A stretch of 64,000 nucleotides of DNA from SCN-70-22 sp046327755 (GCA_046327755.1 JAXLXW010000003.1:124001-188000); one strand, 5' to 3'; shown: positions 36,386 through 47,987, numbered from the stretch's first letter. Numbers and translations are program-made. The notes: a model not told the origin generated them from the letters alone.

Positions 36386-39301
36386 TGCGCCTCGTCCTCG
36401 TCGTACCGCCAGGGTGGGACACGGGGGGCGATCCCGAGGCGCGGGCGGCGGTGGAGTGGGTGCGGGCGAGCGGATGGCGGCACGCGCTGCACGTCCTCGA
36501 TGAGGTGGCGCCGCCTGCCCCTGGCGACGACGACGTCGCCTGGTGCCACGCTGGCGCAGGCGTTCCCGTGCTCCCCGCGGCCTGGTGCGACGCGCTGGCC
36601 GGGTGGATTGCAGGTGGCGGACGCCTCCTCCTCACCGCGCTCACGACACCGCTCGCCCGCTCGCTCGGCGCGCCTGACGAGTCACCGCAGCTGCAACGGA
36701 TCGCGGCCTGGCGACACGACGACGACCCACTCTGGGACGACGGTTTCCGCGAGTGGCCCGACTATCCGCACATCCGCGGGGCGCAGGGGTGGGGCGAGCA
36801 CCCGCTGTTCGACGGCTTGCAGCGCGGGACGTTCACGTGGCGGGCGACCGAGGGAGAATCGGTCTCCCGCACGTTCTTCCGCGCCCCCCACTGGCCGAGC
36901 GCACGCGTGGTCGCCGTCGATCGTGCCTACGTGCGGCTCGATGCCGCGACGGCGGTGGCGTGGGAGTATGACGTGGGCGACGGCTGCATCCTTTGCCTCG
37001 GCGCGAACGTCGTCCTCGCCGCGCGCGACCAGCAGTTGGCGGCGCAGCGCGACCGATACCTGCAGAACGCGATAGCCTCTCTCGATCCGGCGCGCATCCG
37101 GGTAGCCGATCGACGGACGGCGTGGCCACGCCCCGGTGCGCCGGCGGTCGCCACGTGCGGAGGTGCGTCCCCGCTCGTGCTGCATCCCGCGAACGCGCCT
37201 GTTGGCGCTGTGCTGCACATGGGCGGCGAGGCGCGCGACGGTGCTCCCTTCACGATCGCGGGGTGGCGGTCCTTGGTGGTCGGCGACGAGAGCAGCGGCG
37301 TGCGCGAATGCTGGATCCATCCGCTGTGCATCGTCTCGGAGGGATTGCGGCTGACGGTCGACGGTGCGCCCCTGCATGCGACCTCGGTGCGGGTGACGCC
37401 CGGGGCGATCGAGCGCACGCTGCGCGACGAGAGCGGCGGCCTGTGGCGCGAGGTCGTCGCCTCGGACGCGGAGCGCGCGATCATCCATCTCGACGTGACG
37501 CCGCTCGAAGCGGCGCGCGACCGTGTGCTCACCCTCGAGGCGTCGCTTCGCCTGCGACTGCAGTGGCCCTTTCCGGGTGATGCGCTTCAGCCCCTGGCCG
37601 CGTCGGTGCGCCATGACGCCGACAATCGGGGGAGCGTGTCGGTCTGTGCCGTCGAGGGGCGTGCCTCGGTGCGGCTCGCGGTGGATGGCGCGGCGGAACT
37701 CACGTGCACGGACGATCCCATCGCGCCGCTGTTGCGGGCCGTTGGGCGCGCCGGCGGTGGGTTGCGCCTGGCGGCGGTGGCGTCGACCGGGAGTGGCGCC
37801 GCGCTCGAAGGGGAGTGGGCCGCGCTCGCCCGCACGCCGCTGGACGCCGTGCGGGCCGACCGGGCGCGTCGCGACACCGAGCGGCGGCTGACGACGGTGC
37901 GCGTCGCCACACCATCCGCGGAGCTCAACGAGGCGTGGGAGTGGGCCAAGGCGCGGCTCGCGGCGTCCGTGGTCGAGGTGCCGGGCGTTGGCACTGGCCT
38001 TGTGGCGGGATACGCCGCGTCGCGCCCGGGATGGGGCGACTCGCGTCCCGGCTACGCCTGGTTCTTCGGACGCGACGCCTGCTGGAGTGGTGACGCCCTC
38101 CTGGCCGCGGGAATGTTCGACGAGGCGCGCATCGCGCTCGAGTTCCTCGCCGCCACTGCCGACGTGACCGGCAAGATTGCGCACGAAGTCACGACGAGCG
38201 GGGTGGCGCACTACGACGCCGCGGACTCGACCCCGCTCTGGCTGCGCTTCGTGACGGCGTACGCCGAGTGGACGGGCGACCTGGCCACGGTGCGCGCGCT
38301 GTGGGACCGGGTGCGCGCCGCTTGTGCCTTCGTCGTCTCCCACGACCGCGACGGCGATGGCCTGCCGGAGAACCTCGGGGTCGGCCACGGTTGGGTGGAG
38401 TCCGGACCGTTAGGCGGTGGCGCGGTGACGTCGTACGTGGCGGCGATCTGGATCGATGCGCTGCGGCGCCTGGTGCCGCTCGCCGATGCGATGGGCGATC
38501 GCGACCTGGCCGGTCGCGCGACCCGGGCGCGCGCCGCGGCCGAAGGCGCCTTCGAGGCGAGGTTGCGTGACGCGGCGACCGGGCGCGTGCTGCTGCAGCT
38601 GTCGGACAAGGGACAGCCGGTCGCCGATCTCACGGCGCTCTCCGCGGTCCCCGTGCTGCTTGGCGTGGACGACACCCCGGGGGGCGACGCGGTCGTGCAG
38701 GCCCTCGCCTCGCCCGACTTCGCCCCGCCGTGGGGGGTGCGCATGATCGCCGGCACCGATGCGCGATACCGTCCGCGGGGCTACCATTTCGGCGCCGTTT
38801 GGCCGCTCTACACCGGGTGGGCGTCGCTCGCGTCGTATCGGCGCGGCGACGCGCGCGCGGGGTGGCGGCACCTCGCCTCCGTCGCGGCGTGCGCGTTCCG
38901 GCGCGAGCGCGGCGCCTTTGACGAGGTGCTCGACGGCGACACCGGCGGCGCCGCCGGGATCTGTCCCGACCAGGCCTGGTCCGCCGCCATGGCCATCGCC
39001 CCCTTCATGCAGGGTATGCTGGGAATCCAACCGATGGCCAGTGCGCATCGCTGCACGCTCGCCCCGCAGTGGCCCCCCGAGTGGCGCGAGGCCCGCGTGG
39101 AGGGGGTTCGCATCGGGACGTCGCGTCTCTCGCTCGAGATGCGGCGCGACTCGGCGGACGCGCCGGCGCGATACACGCTGCAGCGACAGGGCGGGGAATC
39201 GCTGACCGTCACCATTGCCAACGCCGCGGGGACGCCGACGGTGACGCTGGGCGACGACGCACCACGCGTGCTCACCGTGCAGCACGCCGAGGGGAGCCCG
39301 C

Positions 39302-39315
<14 letters not shown>
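36385..39315 (+). CDS. GATase-like domain fused to a six-hairpin (amylo-1,6-glucosidase-like) glycosidase
   Basis: A 976-residue protein; its ATG shares a base with the previous stop. Residues 1-235 look like a ThuA/glutamine-amidotransferase-type alpha/beta domain (LVLVVPPGWDTGGD, WIAGGGRLLLTALTTPLARSLG, GCILCLGANVVLAARDQQ), but I see no catalytic triad. A beta-rich middle is followed by an (alpha/alpha)6 domain (about 535-890) with GYAWFFGRDACWSGDALLAAG, HDRDGDGLPENLGVGHGWVESG and GAVWPLYTGWASLA, as in debranching-enzyme-like glycosidases. Cytoplasmic, in operon with the ABC transporter. Its TAG stop is part of a GTTAGG motif inside the start of the next gene. Confidence 0.8.
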
Positions 39316-40368
<1,053 letters not shown>

Positions 40369-40372
<4 letters not shown>

Positions 40373-41673
40373 ACCCGGGACCGTCGTTGCGCCTCGCCGC
40401 ACGCGCCCTCCCGGGCGCGGCGCTCGCCATCTTCCTCGCCGCGTGCGGCGGGAAGGGGAGTGACGAGGTCGTCCTGCGCATGACGTCATGGCAGTCGCCA
40501 CAGGAGAACCTGCTCGACCTCCCGGCGATCCAGGCGTTCGAACGGGCGCACCCCGGTGTGCGCGTCGTCAACGAACCGGTGAGCAACCAGGCCGAGTATC
40601 GCGAGAAGGTGATCACGGCGATCGCGTCGGGGTCGCCGCCGGATGTCCTGCTCCTCGACGGCATCGACGTCCCGTCGTTCGCCGACGCCGCGGTCCTGCT
40701 CGACCTCGCCCCCTTCGCCGCGCGTGCGGGGATCGTGCTGCAGGACTTCTTCCCCAACGTCCTGGGGATGTTTGCACGCGGCGACACCGTGCTCGCCTTT
40801 CCCAAGGGGTTCTCGCCGGTCGTGTACTACTACAACCGCGCGCTGTTCGACGCGGCGAAGGTCGCCTATCCGCGCGACGGGTGGACCTTTGACGACTTCC
40901 TGCAGACGGCGAAGGCGCTGACGATCGATCGCGACGGCGACGGGACGCCGGACCAGTGGGGAACGGCGGTCGACCGGCGCTTCCACACGTGGCAGGCGAT
41001 GGTGTGGAGCGGGGGCGGCGACATTCTTGCACCTGACGGAAAGCGTTCGACCGGGACGCTGGACGCGCCGGCCGCCGTGCGATCGCTCGAGTTCCTCACC
41101 TCGCTGGCGACGGTGCACCGCGTGGCGCCGCGCCCCAACGCCTTCCGCGCCGTGTCGGGGAACGAGACGCGGCTCTTCTATTCGGGGCGGCTCGCGCTCC
41201 TCCCCAGCGGGCACTGGCTCATCCCCAACATCCGCGGGCAACTGGAGAGGGGGAAGCTCTCGCTGGGCGTCGTCTCGTTCCCGCGCGCCCCCGATGCGGA
41301 AGCGGCGACCCCGCTCTTTGCCTCGGGGTGGGCGGTGCCGCGCAACACCGCGCATCGCAAGCTCGCGGTGCAGCTGGCGGCGGCGCTCTCCGGCCCCGAT
41401 GCACAACGCCAGCGCCTCGCGGCAGGGCTGGAGCTGGCGACGATGCCGGCGATCCAGCGCGAGTTCGCCTCGCGCGACACGCTGGGACTGGAGGAGGCGT
41501 TCCTGCGGCAGGTGGCGACCGGTCGCGCCCCGTGGGGGGCGCGCATCGCCCGCTTTCGCGAGGTGGAGGCGCAACTCCCGGACATCATCGACCGCGTCGT
41601 GATCCGCAACGAGCCGGTGGCCTCGGTCGCGCACGACGTGGCGCGACGCCTCGACGAGATCCTCGCCCGATGA
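40369..41673 (+). CDS. Sugar ABC transporter substrate-binding lipoprotein (family 1)
   Basis: A 434-residue exported protein with a GTG start overlapping the ATPase stop (GTGA). A signal peptide ending LAACGGKG has a good lipobox, so it is a lipoprotein. Family-1 sugar-binding features include TSWQSPQENLLDLPAIQAFERAHPGVRV, SGSPPDVLLLDG, FPKGFSPVVYYYNRALFDAAKV and GWTFDDFLQTAKALT. It presents an oligosaccharide to the permease pair. A TPDQWG/DRDGDG segment looks like a calcium loop. Confidence 0.93.
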
Positions 41674-43334
41674 CGACAGTCCTTACGCCCGGCGCGGCGG
41701 CGGGGGGCGACGATGCGCGCGTGGCGCGCGCGGCGTTTCGCTGGATCGTCGCGGCACTGGTCGTGTGGATGATCGCCTCGATGGGTGTCCTCGCGCGCAC
41801 GCGCTCGCACACGGCGTACGCGCTCGCGGCGCACGAGGCGCGCAAACTGGTCGCGAGCGGGGCATCGCCCGCATCGCCCCCATCGCCAGCGCAACCGCAC
41901 TCGTTCACCGTGATCGCCAGCGCCCCGCTCTCCGAGGCGCGCGTGGCGCTCGAACGCTACCTCGGGCACGGGGTGCGCTCGCTCGACGCGGAGGATCGCG
42001 CGCTCGTGCATCCGGGCCTCTGGCGCGCCGCGGTGACCGTTCCCATCAAGGACGCCGACGCGTGGGACATCGTCGGTGTGGTGGCCATGGGCGTTGCCCC
42101 GTGGCGCGGCGCGCTGCCGTGGGTGTTGGGGCTCGCACTCGCTGCGCTCACGGCCGCGGTCGTGGCGCGCCGCGCCGTATTGCGGCTGGCGGAGGAACGC
42201 GCCCGCTCACCGCTCGCGAACCTCGCCCCCGCACTGGCGATCATCGCTGCAGCCTCGCTGGTCGCCGGCTGGGAGATGCGTGCACACGTCGCGGCGGCTG
42301 CGGCGGCGCTTCCCCCCGCGACCGCGATCTCCCGCTTCGACGCGCTCACCCTCCCGCTCCCCTCGGCACCGCTGGCGATACTCGCGATCGTCCTGCTGTG
42401 GGGGAGCGCCGCCGTGGTGATTGCTGCCGCCGGATGGATCGCGTCGGCGCAGCGCCGCTCGGTCGACCGTCGGGAGACGCTCGCCGCCTGGGCCTTCCTG
42501 GCCCCGAGTGCGCTGCACCTCCTGATCTTCACGGCGGGGCCGCTCGCCTTCACGCTCTGGGTCTCGCTGCACGAGTGGGACCTGCTCAGCACCACGCGCC
42601 CGTGGGTCGGCTTGGGCAACTACGCCGAGCTCCTGCGCGACCCGCTCTTCTGGCGCGCGCTGCTCAACACCGCGCTCTACGCGCTCTATGTCCCCGTCAG
42701 CATGGCGGTGGCGTTAGGCGCGGCGTTGATCCTCGACCAGCCGCTGCGCGGGATGAAGGTCCTGCGCGCCGTCGTCTTCCTCCCCACGGTCGTCTCCTAC
42801 GTCGCCATCGCCGTCGTCTGGCAGTGGATGTTCAACCTCGACTTCGGGCTCCTCAACTTCCTGCTGCGCGCCGTGCACCTCCCGGCGGTCGACTGGCTCG
42901 GCAACCCCAGGACGGCGCTCATCGCCGTCATGATCGTCTCGGCGTGGGTGCAGCTCGGCTACCAGATGGTCATCTACCTCGCCGGGCTGCAGGGAATCCC
43001 CGCGCACCTGCACGAGGCGGCGACGCTCGACGGCGCCGCGCCGTGGGCGCGCTTCCGCCACATCACCGTCCCGCTCCTGCGTCCCGTCACGATCTACCTC
43101 TTCGTCACGGGGATCATCTGGTCGTTCCAGGTCTTCACCCTCGTCTACGTGATGACCGAAGGGGGGCCGGTGCACGCCACCGACGTCCTCGTCTACCGCA
43201 TCTACCAGAATGCCTGGGAGTTCCGGCGCATGGGCTACGCCTCGGCGATGAGCTGGATCCTCTTCGCCATCCTGCTCGCCCTCACGCTGCTGCAGTGGCG
43301 CGTCCTCAACCGGCGGGGGGACGATGTCGCGTGA
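41670..43334 (+). CDS. Sugar ABC transporter permease (MalF/UgpA type) with long N-terminal membrane extension
   Basis: A 554-residue protein starting ATGA over the previous stop; typical UgpA-like permeases have about 290-310 residues. The standard permease core starts near residue 270 (ETLAAWAFLAPSALHLLIFTAG) and has the EAA loop HEAATLDGAAPWARFRHITVP. The extra N-terminal part has a helix at about 24-44, an extracytoplasmic stretch of about 100 residues ending TVPIKDADAWDIVGVVAMG, and three more hydrophobic helices near 150-170, 190-206 and 230-253. The loop could be a sensor-like (Cache-type) fold; this is a guess. Cotranscribed with its partner permease (11-nt overlap). Confidence 0.88.
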   Translation: MTTVLTPGAAAGGDDARVARAAFRWIVAALVVWMIASMGVLARTRSHTAYALAAHEARKLVASGASPASPPSPAQPHSFTVIASAPLSEARVALERYLGHGVRSLDAEDRALVHPGLWRAAVTVPIKDADAWDIVGVVAMGVAPWRGALPWVLGLALAALTAAVVARRAVLRLAEERARSPLANLAPALAIIAAASLVAGWEMRAHVAAAAAALPPATAISRFDALTLPLPSAPLAILAIVLLWGSAAVVIAAAGWIASAQRRSVDRRETLAAWAFLAPSALHLLIFTAGPLAFTLWVSLHEWDLLSTTRPWVGLGNYAELLRDPLFWRALLNTALYALYVPVSMAVALGAALILDQPLRGMKVLRAVVFLPTVVSYVAIAVVWQWMFNLDFGLLNFLLRAVHLPAVDWLGNPRTALIAVMIVSAWVQLGYQMVIYLAGLQGIPAHLHEAATLDGAAPWARFRHITVPLLRPVTIYLFVTGIIWSFQVFTLVYVMTEGGPVHATDVLVYRIYQNAWEFRRMGYASAMSWILFAILLALTLLQWRVLNRRGDDVA

Positions 43335-44151
43335 GGTGACGGGGCGTCGGAAGGTGGCCGGCTACGCCGCCGCGTTGCTCCTGGCGGGGGTGATGCTCCT
43401 TCCCTTCGCGTGGATGCTCTCGACCGCGCTCATGGAGGAGTTCGAGGTCTTCCAGTATCCGCCGCCACTGCTCCCGGCGGCGCCGCAGTGGCGCAACTTT
43501 CCCAACGCGCTCACGCAGCTCCCCTTCGCCCGCTTCTTCCTCAACAGCGGGATCCTCGCGCTGTGCATGGTGGTGGGGCAGACCTTCACCGGCGCGTTAG
43601 GGGGCTATGCCTTTGCGCGCTTCCGCTTCGCGGGGCGGGGGAAGGTCTTCGCCGCCTACCTCGGTGCGCTCATGATCCCGGGGATCGTCCTCCTCATCCC
43701 GCGCTTCCTCCTCATCGACGCGCTGGGGGGCGTCGACACCGTCGCCGGGCTCGTCTCGACCGAGATCGTCTCGGTCTGGGGGGTCTTCATGATGCGGCAG
43801 TTCTTCCTCTCGCTCCCGCGCGAGACCGAGGATGCGGCGCGCATCGACGGCGCGTCGGAGTGGACGATCTTCTGGCGCATCGCCCTCCCGCTGGCGCGCC
43901 CGGCGCTCGCCACGCTGGCGCTCTTTGCCTTCATCGACGCCTGGAAGTCGTTCCTCTGGCCCCTCGTGGTCACTCAGTCGATGGAGATGCGCACCGTGGA
44001 GGTGGGGATCGCCTCCTTCCACGGGCTCTACTACGCCAACTGGCCCTACCAGATGGCCGCTGCGGTGAGCGCCCTCGTCCCGGTCCTCATCGCCTTCCTG
44101 GCGTCGCAGCGCTTCTTCACGCGCGGCATCCAGCTCACCGGGATCCGGTAG
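43324..44151 (+). CDS. Sugar ABC transporter permease (MalG/UgpE type)
   Basis: A 275-residue inner-membrane protein of normal length with six helices. The EAA loop EDAARIDGASEWTIFWRIALPLARPA contacts the ATPase. LSTALMEEFEVFQYPPPLLPAAPQW is the characteristic first periplasmic loop. It overlaps the preceding permease gene by 11 nt and ends the carbohydrate operon, 90 nt before the two-component genes. Confidence 0.94.
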   Translation: MSREVTGRRKVAGYAAALLLAGVMLLPFAWMLSTALMEEFEVFQYPPPLLPAAPQWRNFPNALTQLPFARFFLNSGILALCMVVGQTFTGALGGYAFARFRFAGRGKVFAAYLGALMIPGIVLLIPRFLLIDALGGVDTVAGLVSTEIVSVWGVFMMRQFFLSLPRETEDAARIDGASEWTIFWRIALPLARPALATLALFAFIDAWKSFLWPLVVTQSMEMRTVEVGIASFHGLYYANWPYQMAAAVSALVPVLIAFLASQRFFTRGIQLTGIR

Positions 44152-44174
44152 GCGCCGGGACAGGGATTCGGGAA

Positions 44175-44193
44175 ATCGGTCACTCTGGCCGAT
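44175..44193 (+). terminator. Weak hairpin after the sugar operon
   Basis: ATCGGTCA (44175-44182) pairs with TGGCCGAT (44186-44193), including one U:G pair, with a CTC loop. No T tract follows, so termination here would be partial at best; the two-component genes downstream might be read through from the transporter operon. Confidence 0.35.
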
Positions 44194-44241
44194 ACTGGAG
44201 CGAAAGGGGGGTGCGTTACCTGAGGGGGGGCTAATCGGTCA

Positions 44242-45858
44242 ATGTGTCCGAAGGCGATCCCATCCATGAACGCCCCCGCGATCCCTCGCTTCCTCCCCGC
44301 CGAACCTCCCATGGCTCCCTCGGACGTCAGCACCGCCGTGCATCCCCTCGCGGTTGTCTCCGACATCGCGGTGCGCCTTGCATCTGGCGAAGACGTCGTC
44401 ACCAAGACGGCCGATGTCCTCGAACATCTCCACGCGGCATTCCAGGCGCACGAAGTGGCGCTCTGGCTGTACGGCGCGACTGGGTTGGTCTGCTCGATGC
44501 GTGCCGGAGAGCCGGGGATGTCCGCCGACGAAGTGGGCGCGCTGCTCGAGGCCGGAGGGGGAAGTCGCGACACGCTGAGCGTCCGGCGCCTGGTGGCCGG
44601 CACGCGCCGCCTGGGGGCGCTCGCGATGCGCCCCGGGTCGCCGATGGGGGCCGATGCACTCCTCGCCTTCGGGACCGTGGCCAACATGCTCGCCCCCGAA
44701 CTGTCGCGCGCCGAGCAGATGCGCCACCTCGAGGGCGAAGTCGAGCGCCGCACGCGGCAGCTCGACGAGGAGAAGCGCTTCACGGAGCAGATCGTCGACT
44801 CGCTCCCCGTGGGCCTCTACGTGATCGATCGCGAGTACCGCGTGCAGGCCTGGAACCGCAAGCGCGAGACCGGGATGCAGGGGATCTCCCGCGAGCAGGC
44901 GTTAGGCAGGACGATCTTCGAGATCCTCCATCGCGCGCCGGCGGAGTCGCTGCGCGGCGAGTTCGACGAGGTTTTCCGCACCGGGCGCATCCAGCAGTTC
45001 AACATGGAGTCGCGCGCCTCGGGCGAGCTGCGTGCCTATCGCATCACCAAGATCCCGATGCGCCTGACCGACGCGGCGACCACGCACGTCATCACCATCG
45101 GCGAGGACATCACCGACTGGACGGTGGCGCAGGAACGTTTCGCGCAGTCGGAGAAGCTCGCCGCCATCGGCCAGCTGGCCGCCGGCGTGATGCACGAGGT
45201 GAACAACCCGCTGGCGACCATCTCCGCCTGCTCCGAGAGCCTGGGGCTGCGCCTGGACGACATGCGCGAGCAGGGGTGCGACGTCCCGGCGCAGTCCGGC
45301 GAGTTCCTCAAGATCATCGACACCGAGATCCAGCGCTGCAAGAAGATCATCGACGGGCTGCTCGACTTCTCGCGCCCGCGCTCGGCCACCAAGGCCTCGA
45401 CGCGCATCAACGACGTGGTCGAGCAGTCGATCTTCCTGGTCAAGCACCATCGCCGCTTCAAGAAGTTGCAGCTGAAGACGCTCCTCGACCCCGAGCTGCC
45501 GGCCATCGAGGCAAACTCGGAGCAGCTCATCCAGGTGTTCATGGCGCTGATGATCAACGCCGCCGACGCCATGGACGAGGTCGACGGGACCATCACCATC
45601 CGCACCCGGCGCGGGATCACGCGCCATGAGGCGGTCATCGCCGAGGTCATCGACGAAGGGCAGGGGATCGCCCGCGCCGACCTTCCCAAGATCTTCGATC
45701 CCTTCTTCACCACGAAGGCACCGGGGCGCGGGACGGGGCTCGGCCTCTCGATCTGTTATGGCATCATCACCGAACACGGCGGGCGTATCGAGGTGGACAG
45801 TGCGGTGGGGGCGGGGAGCACGTTCCGCATCCTTCTTCCCGGTGAGCACACCGCGTGA
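44242..45858 (+). CDS. Cytoplasmic sensor histidine kinase with GAF-like and PAS domains (NtrB-like)
   Basis: A 538-residue soluble kinase from the ATG at 44242; an ATG eight codons later (44266) is a plausible alternative. A GAF-like region (about 35-160), a short coiled coil, a PAS domain (about 180-300; IVDSLPVGLYVIDREYRVQAWN), HisKA with His318 in MHEVNNPLATI and an HATPase domain (VIDEGQGIARADLPKIFDPFFTTK, GRGTGLGLSICYGI) follow in order. No membrane helix. Its stop overlaps the GTG start of the NtrC-like regulator, its likely partner. The ligand is unknown; the sugar operon upstream is a candidate target. Confidence 0.92.
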   Translation: MCPKAIPSMNAPAIPRFLPAEPPMAPSDVSTAVHPLAVVSDIAVRLASGEDVVTKTADVLEHLHAAFQAHEVALWLYGATGLVCSMRAGEPGMSADEVGALLEAGGGSRDTLSVRRLVAGTRRLGALAMRPGSPMGADALLAFGTVANMLAPELSRAEQMRHLEGEVERRTRQLDEEKRFTEQIVDSLPVGLYVIDREYRVQAWNRKRETGMQGISREQALGRTIFEILHRAPAESLRGEFDEVFRTGRIQQFNMESRASGELRAYRITKIPMRLTDAATTHVITIGEDITDWTVAQERFAQSEKLAAIGQLAAGVMHEVNNPLATISACSESLGLRLDDMREQGCDVPAQSGEFLKIIDTEIQRCKKIIDGLLDFSRPRSATKASTRINDVVEQSIFLVKHHRRFKKLQLKTLLDPELPAIEANSEQLIQVFMALMINAADAMDEVDGTITIRTRRGITRHEAVIAEVIDEGQGIARADLPKIFDPFFTTKAPGRGTGLGLSICYGIITEHGGRIEVDSAVGAGSTFRILLPGEHTA

Positions 45859-47273
45859 CTGACTCCACCCGAATCAAGCTGCTGATCGCCGAGGACGAGG
45901 CACCGCTCGGCGCATTGCTCGAGCAGTTCCTCACCTCGCGCGGCCACGACGTCACCGTCGTGCGCGACGGCGAGGCGGCCCTCGCGGCGCTGCGCGCCGA
46001 GTCGTTCGACGTCGCCCTGCTCGACATCGTCATGCCCGGGCTCGACGGGCTCGAAGTCCTGCGCCTCGTGCGCGAGGAGCCGACCTACCCCGAGGTCATC
46101 ATCATCACCGGCAACGGCACGGTGGAGACCGCCATCGGCGCGATGCGCCTGGGGGCGTACGACTACCTCACCAAGCCGTATCGCATGGCGGAGATCGACG
46201 TCCTCGTCAGGCGGGCGTGGGAAAAGCGCGAGCTCGCCCTCGAGAACGCGCGCCTCGCCAAGCGCCTGCAGTCGGTCGACCCGCTCCCGGAACTCGTCAC
46301 GCAGCACCCGCCGCTGCGCGAGGTGCTGGAGACGATCCCGCGCGTCGCCCGCAGCATGACGCCGGTCCTGATCACCGGCGAGTCGGGGACGGGGAAGGAG
46401 ATCGTGGCGCGCGCAATCCATCGTTTGTCGGAGCGCGGGCGCGGGCCCCTCGTCGACATCGCCTGCGCCGCCATCGGCGGGTTGTCGGTCGAGACGGAGC
46501 TCTTCGGCTTCGAGAACGGGGCCTTCCCGGGGGCCGACGGGCGGCGCGCGGGCCTGCTCGAACTGGCATCGGGCGGGACGCTGTTCATGGACGAGATCGG
46601 GGCGCTCGAACGGCGCCTGCAGGGGGCGCTCCTCCGCGTCCTCGAGCAGGGGAACTTCTTCCGCGCCGGCGGCACGCAAAAGGTCGCCTTCAACGCGCGC
46701 CTCATCACCGCCACCAACCGCGACCTCGAGTCGCTCGTGGCCGGGGGCGACTTCCGCAATGACCTGCTCTACCGGATCAACACCGTCCGCCTCGTCCTCC
46801 CGCCGCTCCGCGAGCGGCGCTGCGACATCCCGGTCCTGGCCGAGCACTTCCTCGCGCGCTACTCCACCAACCGGCCGATGGGCTTCTCGGCCGATGCGCT
46901 CGACACCCTCTCGGGATACGAGTGGCCGGGGAACGTGCGCGAGCTGCGCAACGTGATCGAGCGGGCCGTGCTGCTCACCGGCGGCGACACGATCACCGCC
47001 AAGGATCTCCCGCTTCCGACCTTCCGCGTGGAGCGTCGCTCGCAGAGCAACGGGACCGGTGTCCTCCGTCCGCTGGCCGACCTGGAGCGCGATCACATCC
47101 GCTTCGTCCTGGAGCGGGTGAACTGGCACCAGGGTCGCGCGGCGAGCATCCTCGGCATATCCTCCAAGACGTTGTACCGGAAGATTCGCGAGTACGGCTT
47201 CGAGCGCGGCGGAAGCGCCCCCGCGCTTGGCTCGCAGGCCGAGAAACAGTCCGAACTACAGAACAGCTCATGA
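45855..47273 (+). CDS. NtrC-family response regulator with altered GAFTGA loop (GAFPGA)
   Basis: A 472-residue regulator with a GTG start overlapping the kinase stop. Receiver domain with phospho-acceptor Asp57; AAA+ domain with Walker A GESGTGKE (residues 175-182), Walker B GGTLFMDEIG and RITTxN-like ITATNRDLE; Fis-type helix-turn-helix GRAASILGISSKTLYRKIREYG. The sigma54-contact loop, normally GAFTGA, reads GAFPGA (residues 222-227). In studied proteins the Thr is critical for sigma54 activation, so this one may act on sigma70 promoters or work differently. It overlaps the next regulator gene by four bases. Confidence 0.92.
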   Translation: MTDSTRIKLLIAEDEAPLGALLEQFLTSRGHDVTVVRDGEAALAALRAESFDVALLDIVMPGLDGLEVLRLVREEPTYPEVIIITGNGTVETAIGAMRLGAYDYLTKPYRMAEIDVLVRRAWEKRELALENARLAKRLQSVDPLPELVTQHPPLREVLETIPRVARSMTPVLITGESGTGKEIVARAIHRLSERGRGPLVDIACAAIGGLSVETELFGFENGAFPGADGRRAGLLELASGGTLFMDEIGALERRLQGALLRVLEQGNFFRAGGTQKVAFNARLITATNRDLESLVAGGDFRNDLLYRINTVRLVLPPLRERRCDIPVLAEHFLARYSTNRPMGFSADALDTLSGYEWPGNVRELRNVIERAVLLTGGDTITAKDLPLPTFRVERRSQSNGTGVLRPLADLERDHIRFVLERVNWHQGRAASILGISSKTLYRKIREYGFERGGSAPALGSQAEKQSELQNSS

Positions 47274-47938
47274 AGGTCCTGGTCATCGAGGACGACCCCA
47301 CCGTCGGCGCGTTCATCAAGCGCGGGCTCGAGGAGCAGCGGTGGGGGGTGCAACTCGTCACCGATGGCGAAGAGGGGGAGCAGGTCGCGGCGACCGAGAC
47401 GTTCGACGTGATCATCCTCGACATGCGACTCCCCGGCAAGTCCGGGTTGGAGGTCCTGCAGGGGCTGCGCTCGCGCGGCTTCGAGAAGCCGGTACTCGTC
47501 CTCACCGCGCAGGACGCCGTCGATGCCAAGGTGCGCACGCTCCGCGCCGGCGCCGACGACTACGTCACCAAGCCGTTCGCCTTCGAGGAACTCCTGGCCC
47601 GCGTCGAGGCGCTCGCCCGCCGTCCGCGCGCCATGCAGTCCCCCATCCTGCGCGTCGCCGACCTCGAACTCAACCGCGACACGCGCGAGGTCCACCGATC
47701 CGGCGAGGCGATCGAACTCACGCCCAAGGAGTTCGCGGTCCTCGAGTACCTGATGCGCCACACGGGGCGCGTCATGAGCCGCACGTTGATCACCGAGTAC
47801 GCCTGGGGGTATCACTTCGATCCCGGCACCAACATCGTGGACGTCGTGATCAACCACCTGCGCAAGAAGATCGACGCCAAGCAGGACAAGAAGCTCATCA
47901 CCACCGTGCGCGGCGTCGGTTACGTCGTCAAAGGTTGA
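47270..47938 (+). CDS. OmpR/PhoB-family response regulator
   Basis: A 222-residue regulator: receiver domain with Asp51 (IILDMRLPGKSG) and Lys in YVTKPF, then a winged-helix domain (LTPKEFAVLEYLMRHTGRVMSR, DVVINHLRKKIDA, TVRGVGYVV). Its ATG overlaps the stop of the NtrC-like gene, so two different regulator classes are translated from one transcript. The membrane kinase 112 nt downstream is its likely cognate sensor. Confidence 0.95.
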   Translation: MKVLVIEDDPTVGAFIKRGLEEQRWGVQLVTDGEEGEQVAATETFDVIILDMRLPGKSGLEVLQGLRSRGFEKPVLVLTAQDAVDAKVRTLRAGADDYVTKPFAFEELLARVEALARRPRAMQSPILRVADLELNRDTREVHRSGEAIELTPKEFAVLEYLMRHTGRVMSRTLITEYAWGYHFDPGTNIVDVVINHLRKKIDAKQDKKLITTVRGVGYVVKG

Positions 47939-47987
47939 GGACTTGCGAATGAGAGATGGGGGGAGAGGCTCCAGCAAGCGCCCCTCC

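Noticed and set aside
45756..47129. Long minus-strand open frame opposite the NtrC-like regulator, and similar long antisense frames elsewhere
   Set aside because: Composed of Arg/Ala/Gly/Asp-rich sequence mirroring the plus-strand gene; at this GC content third-position bias opens antisense frames. No domain is recognisable.
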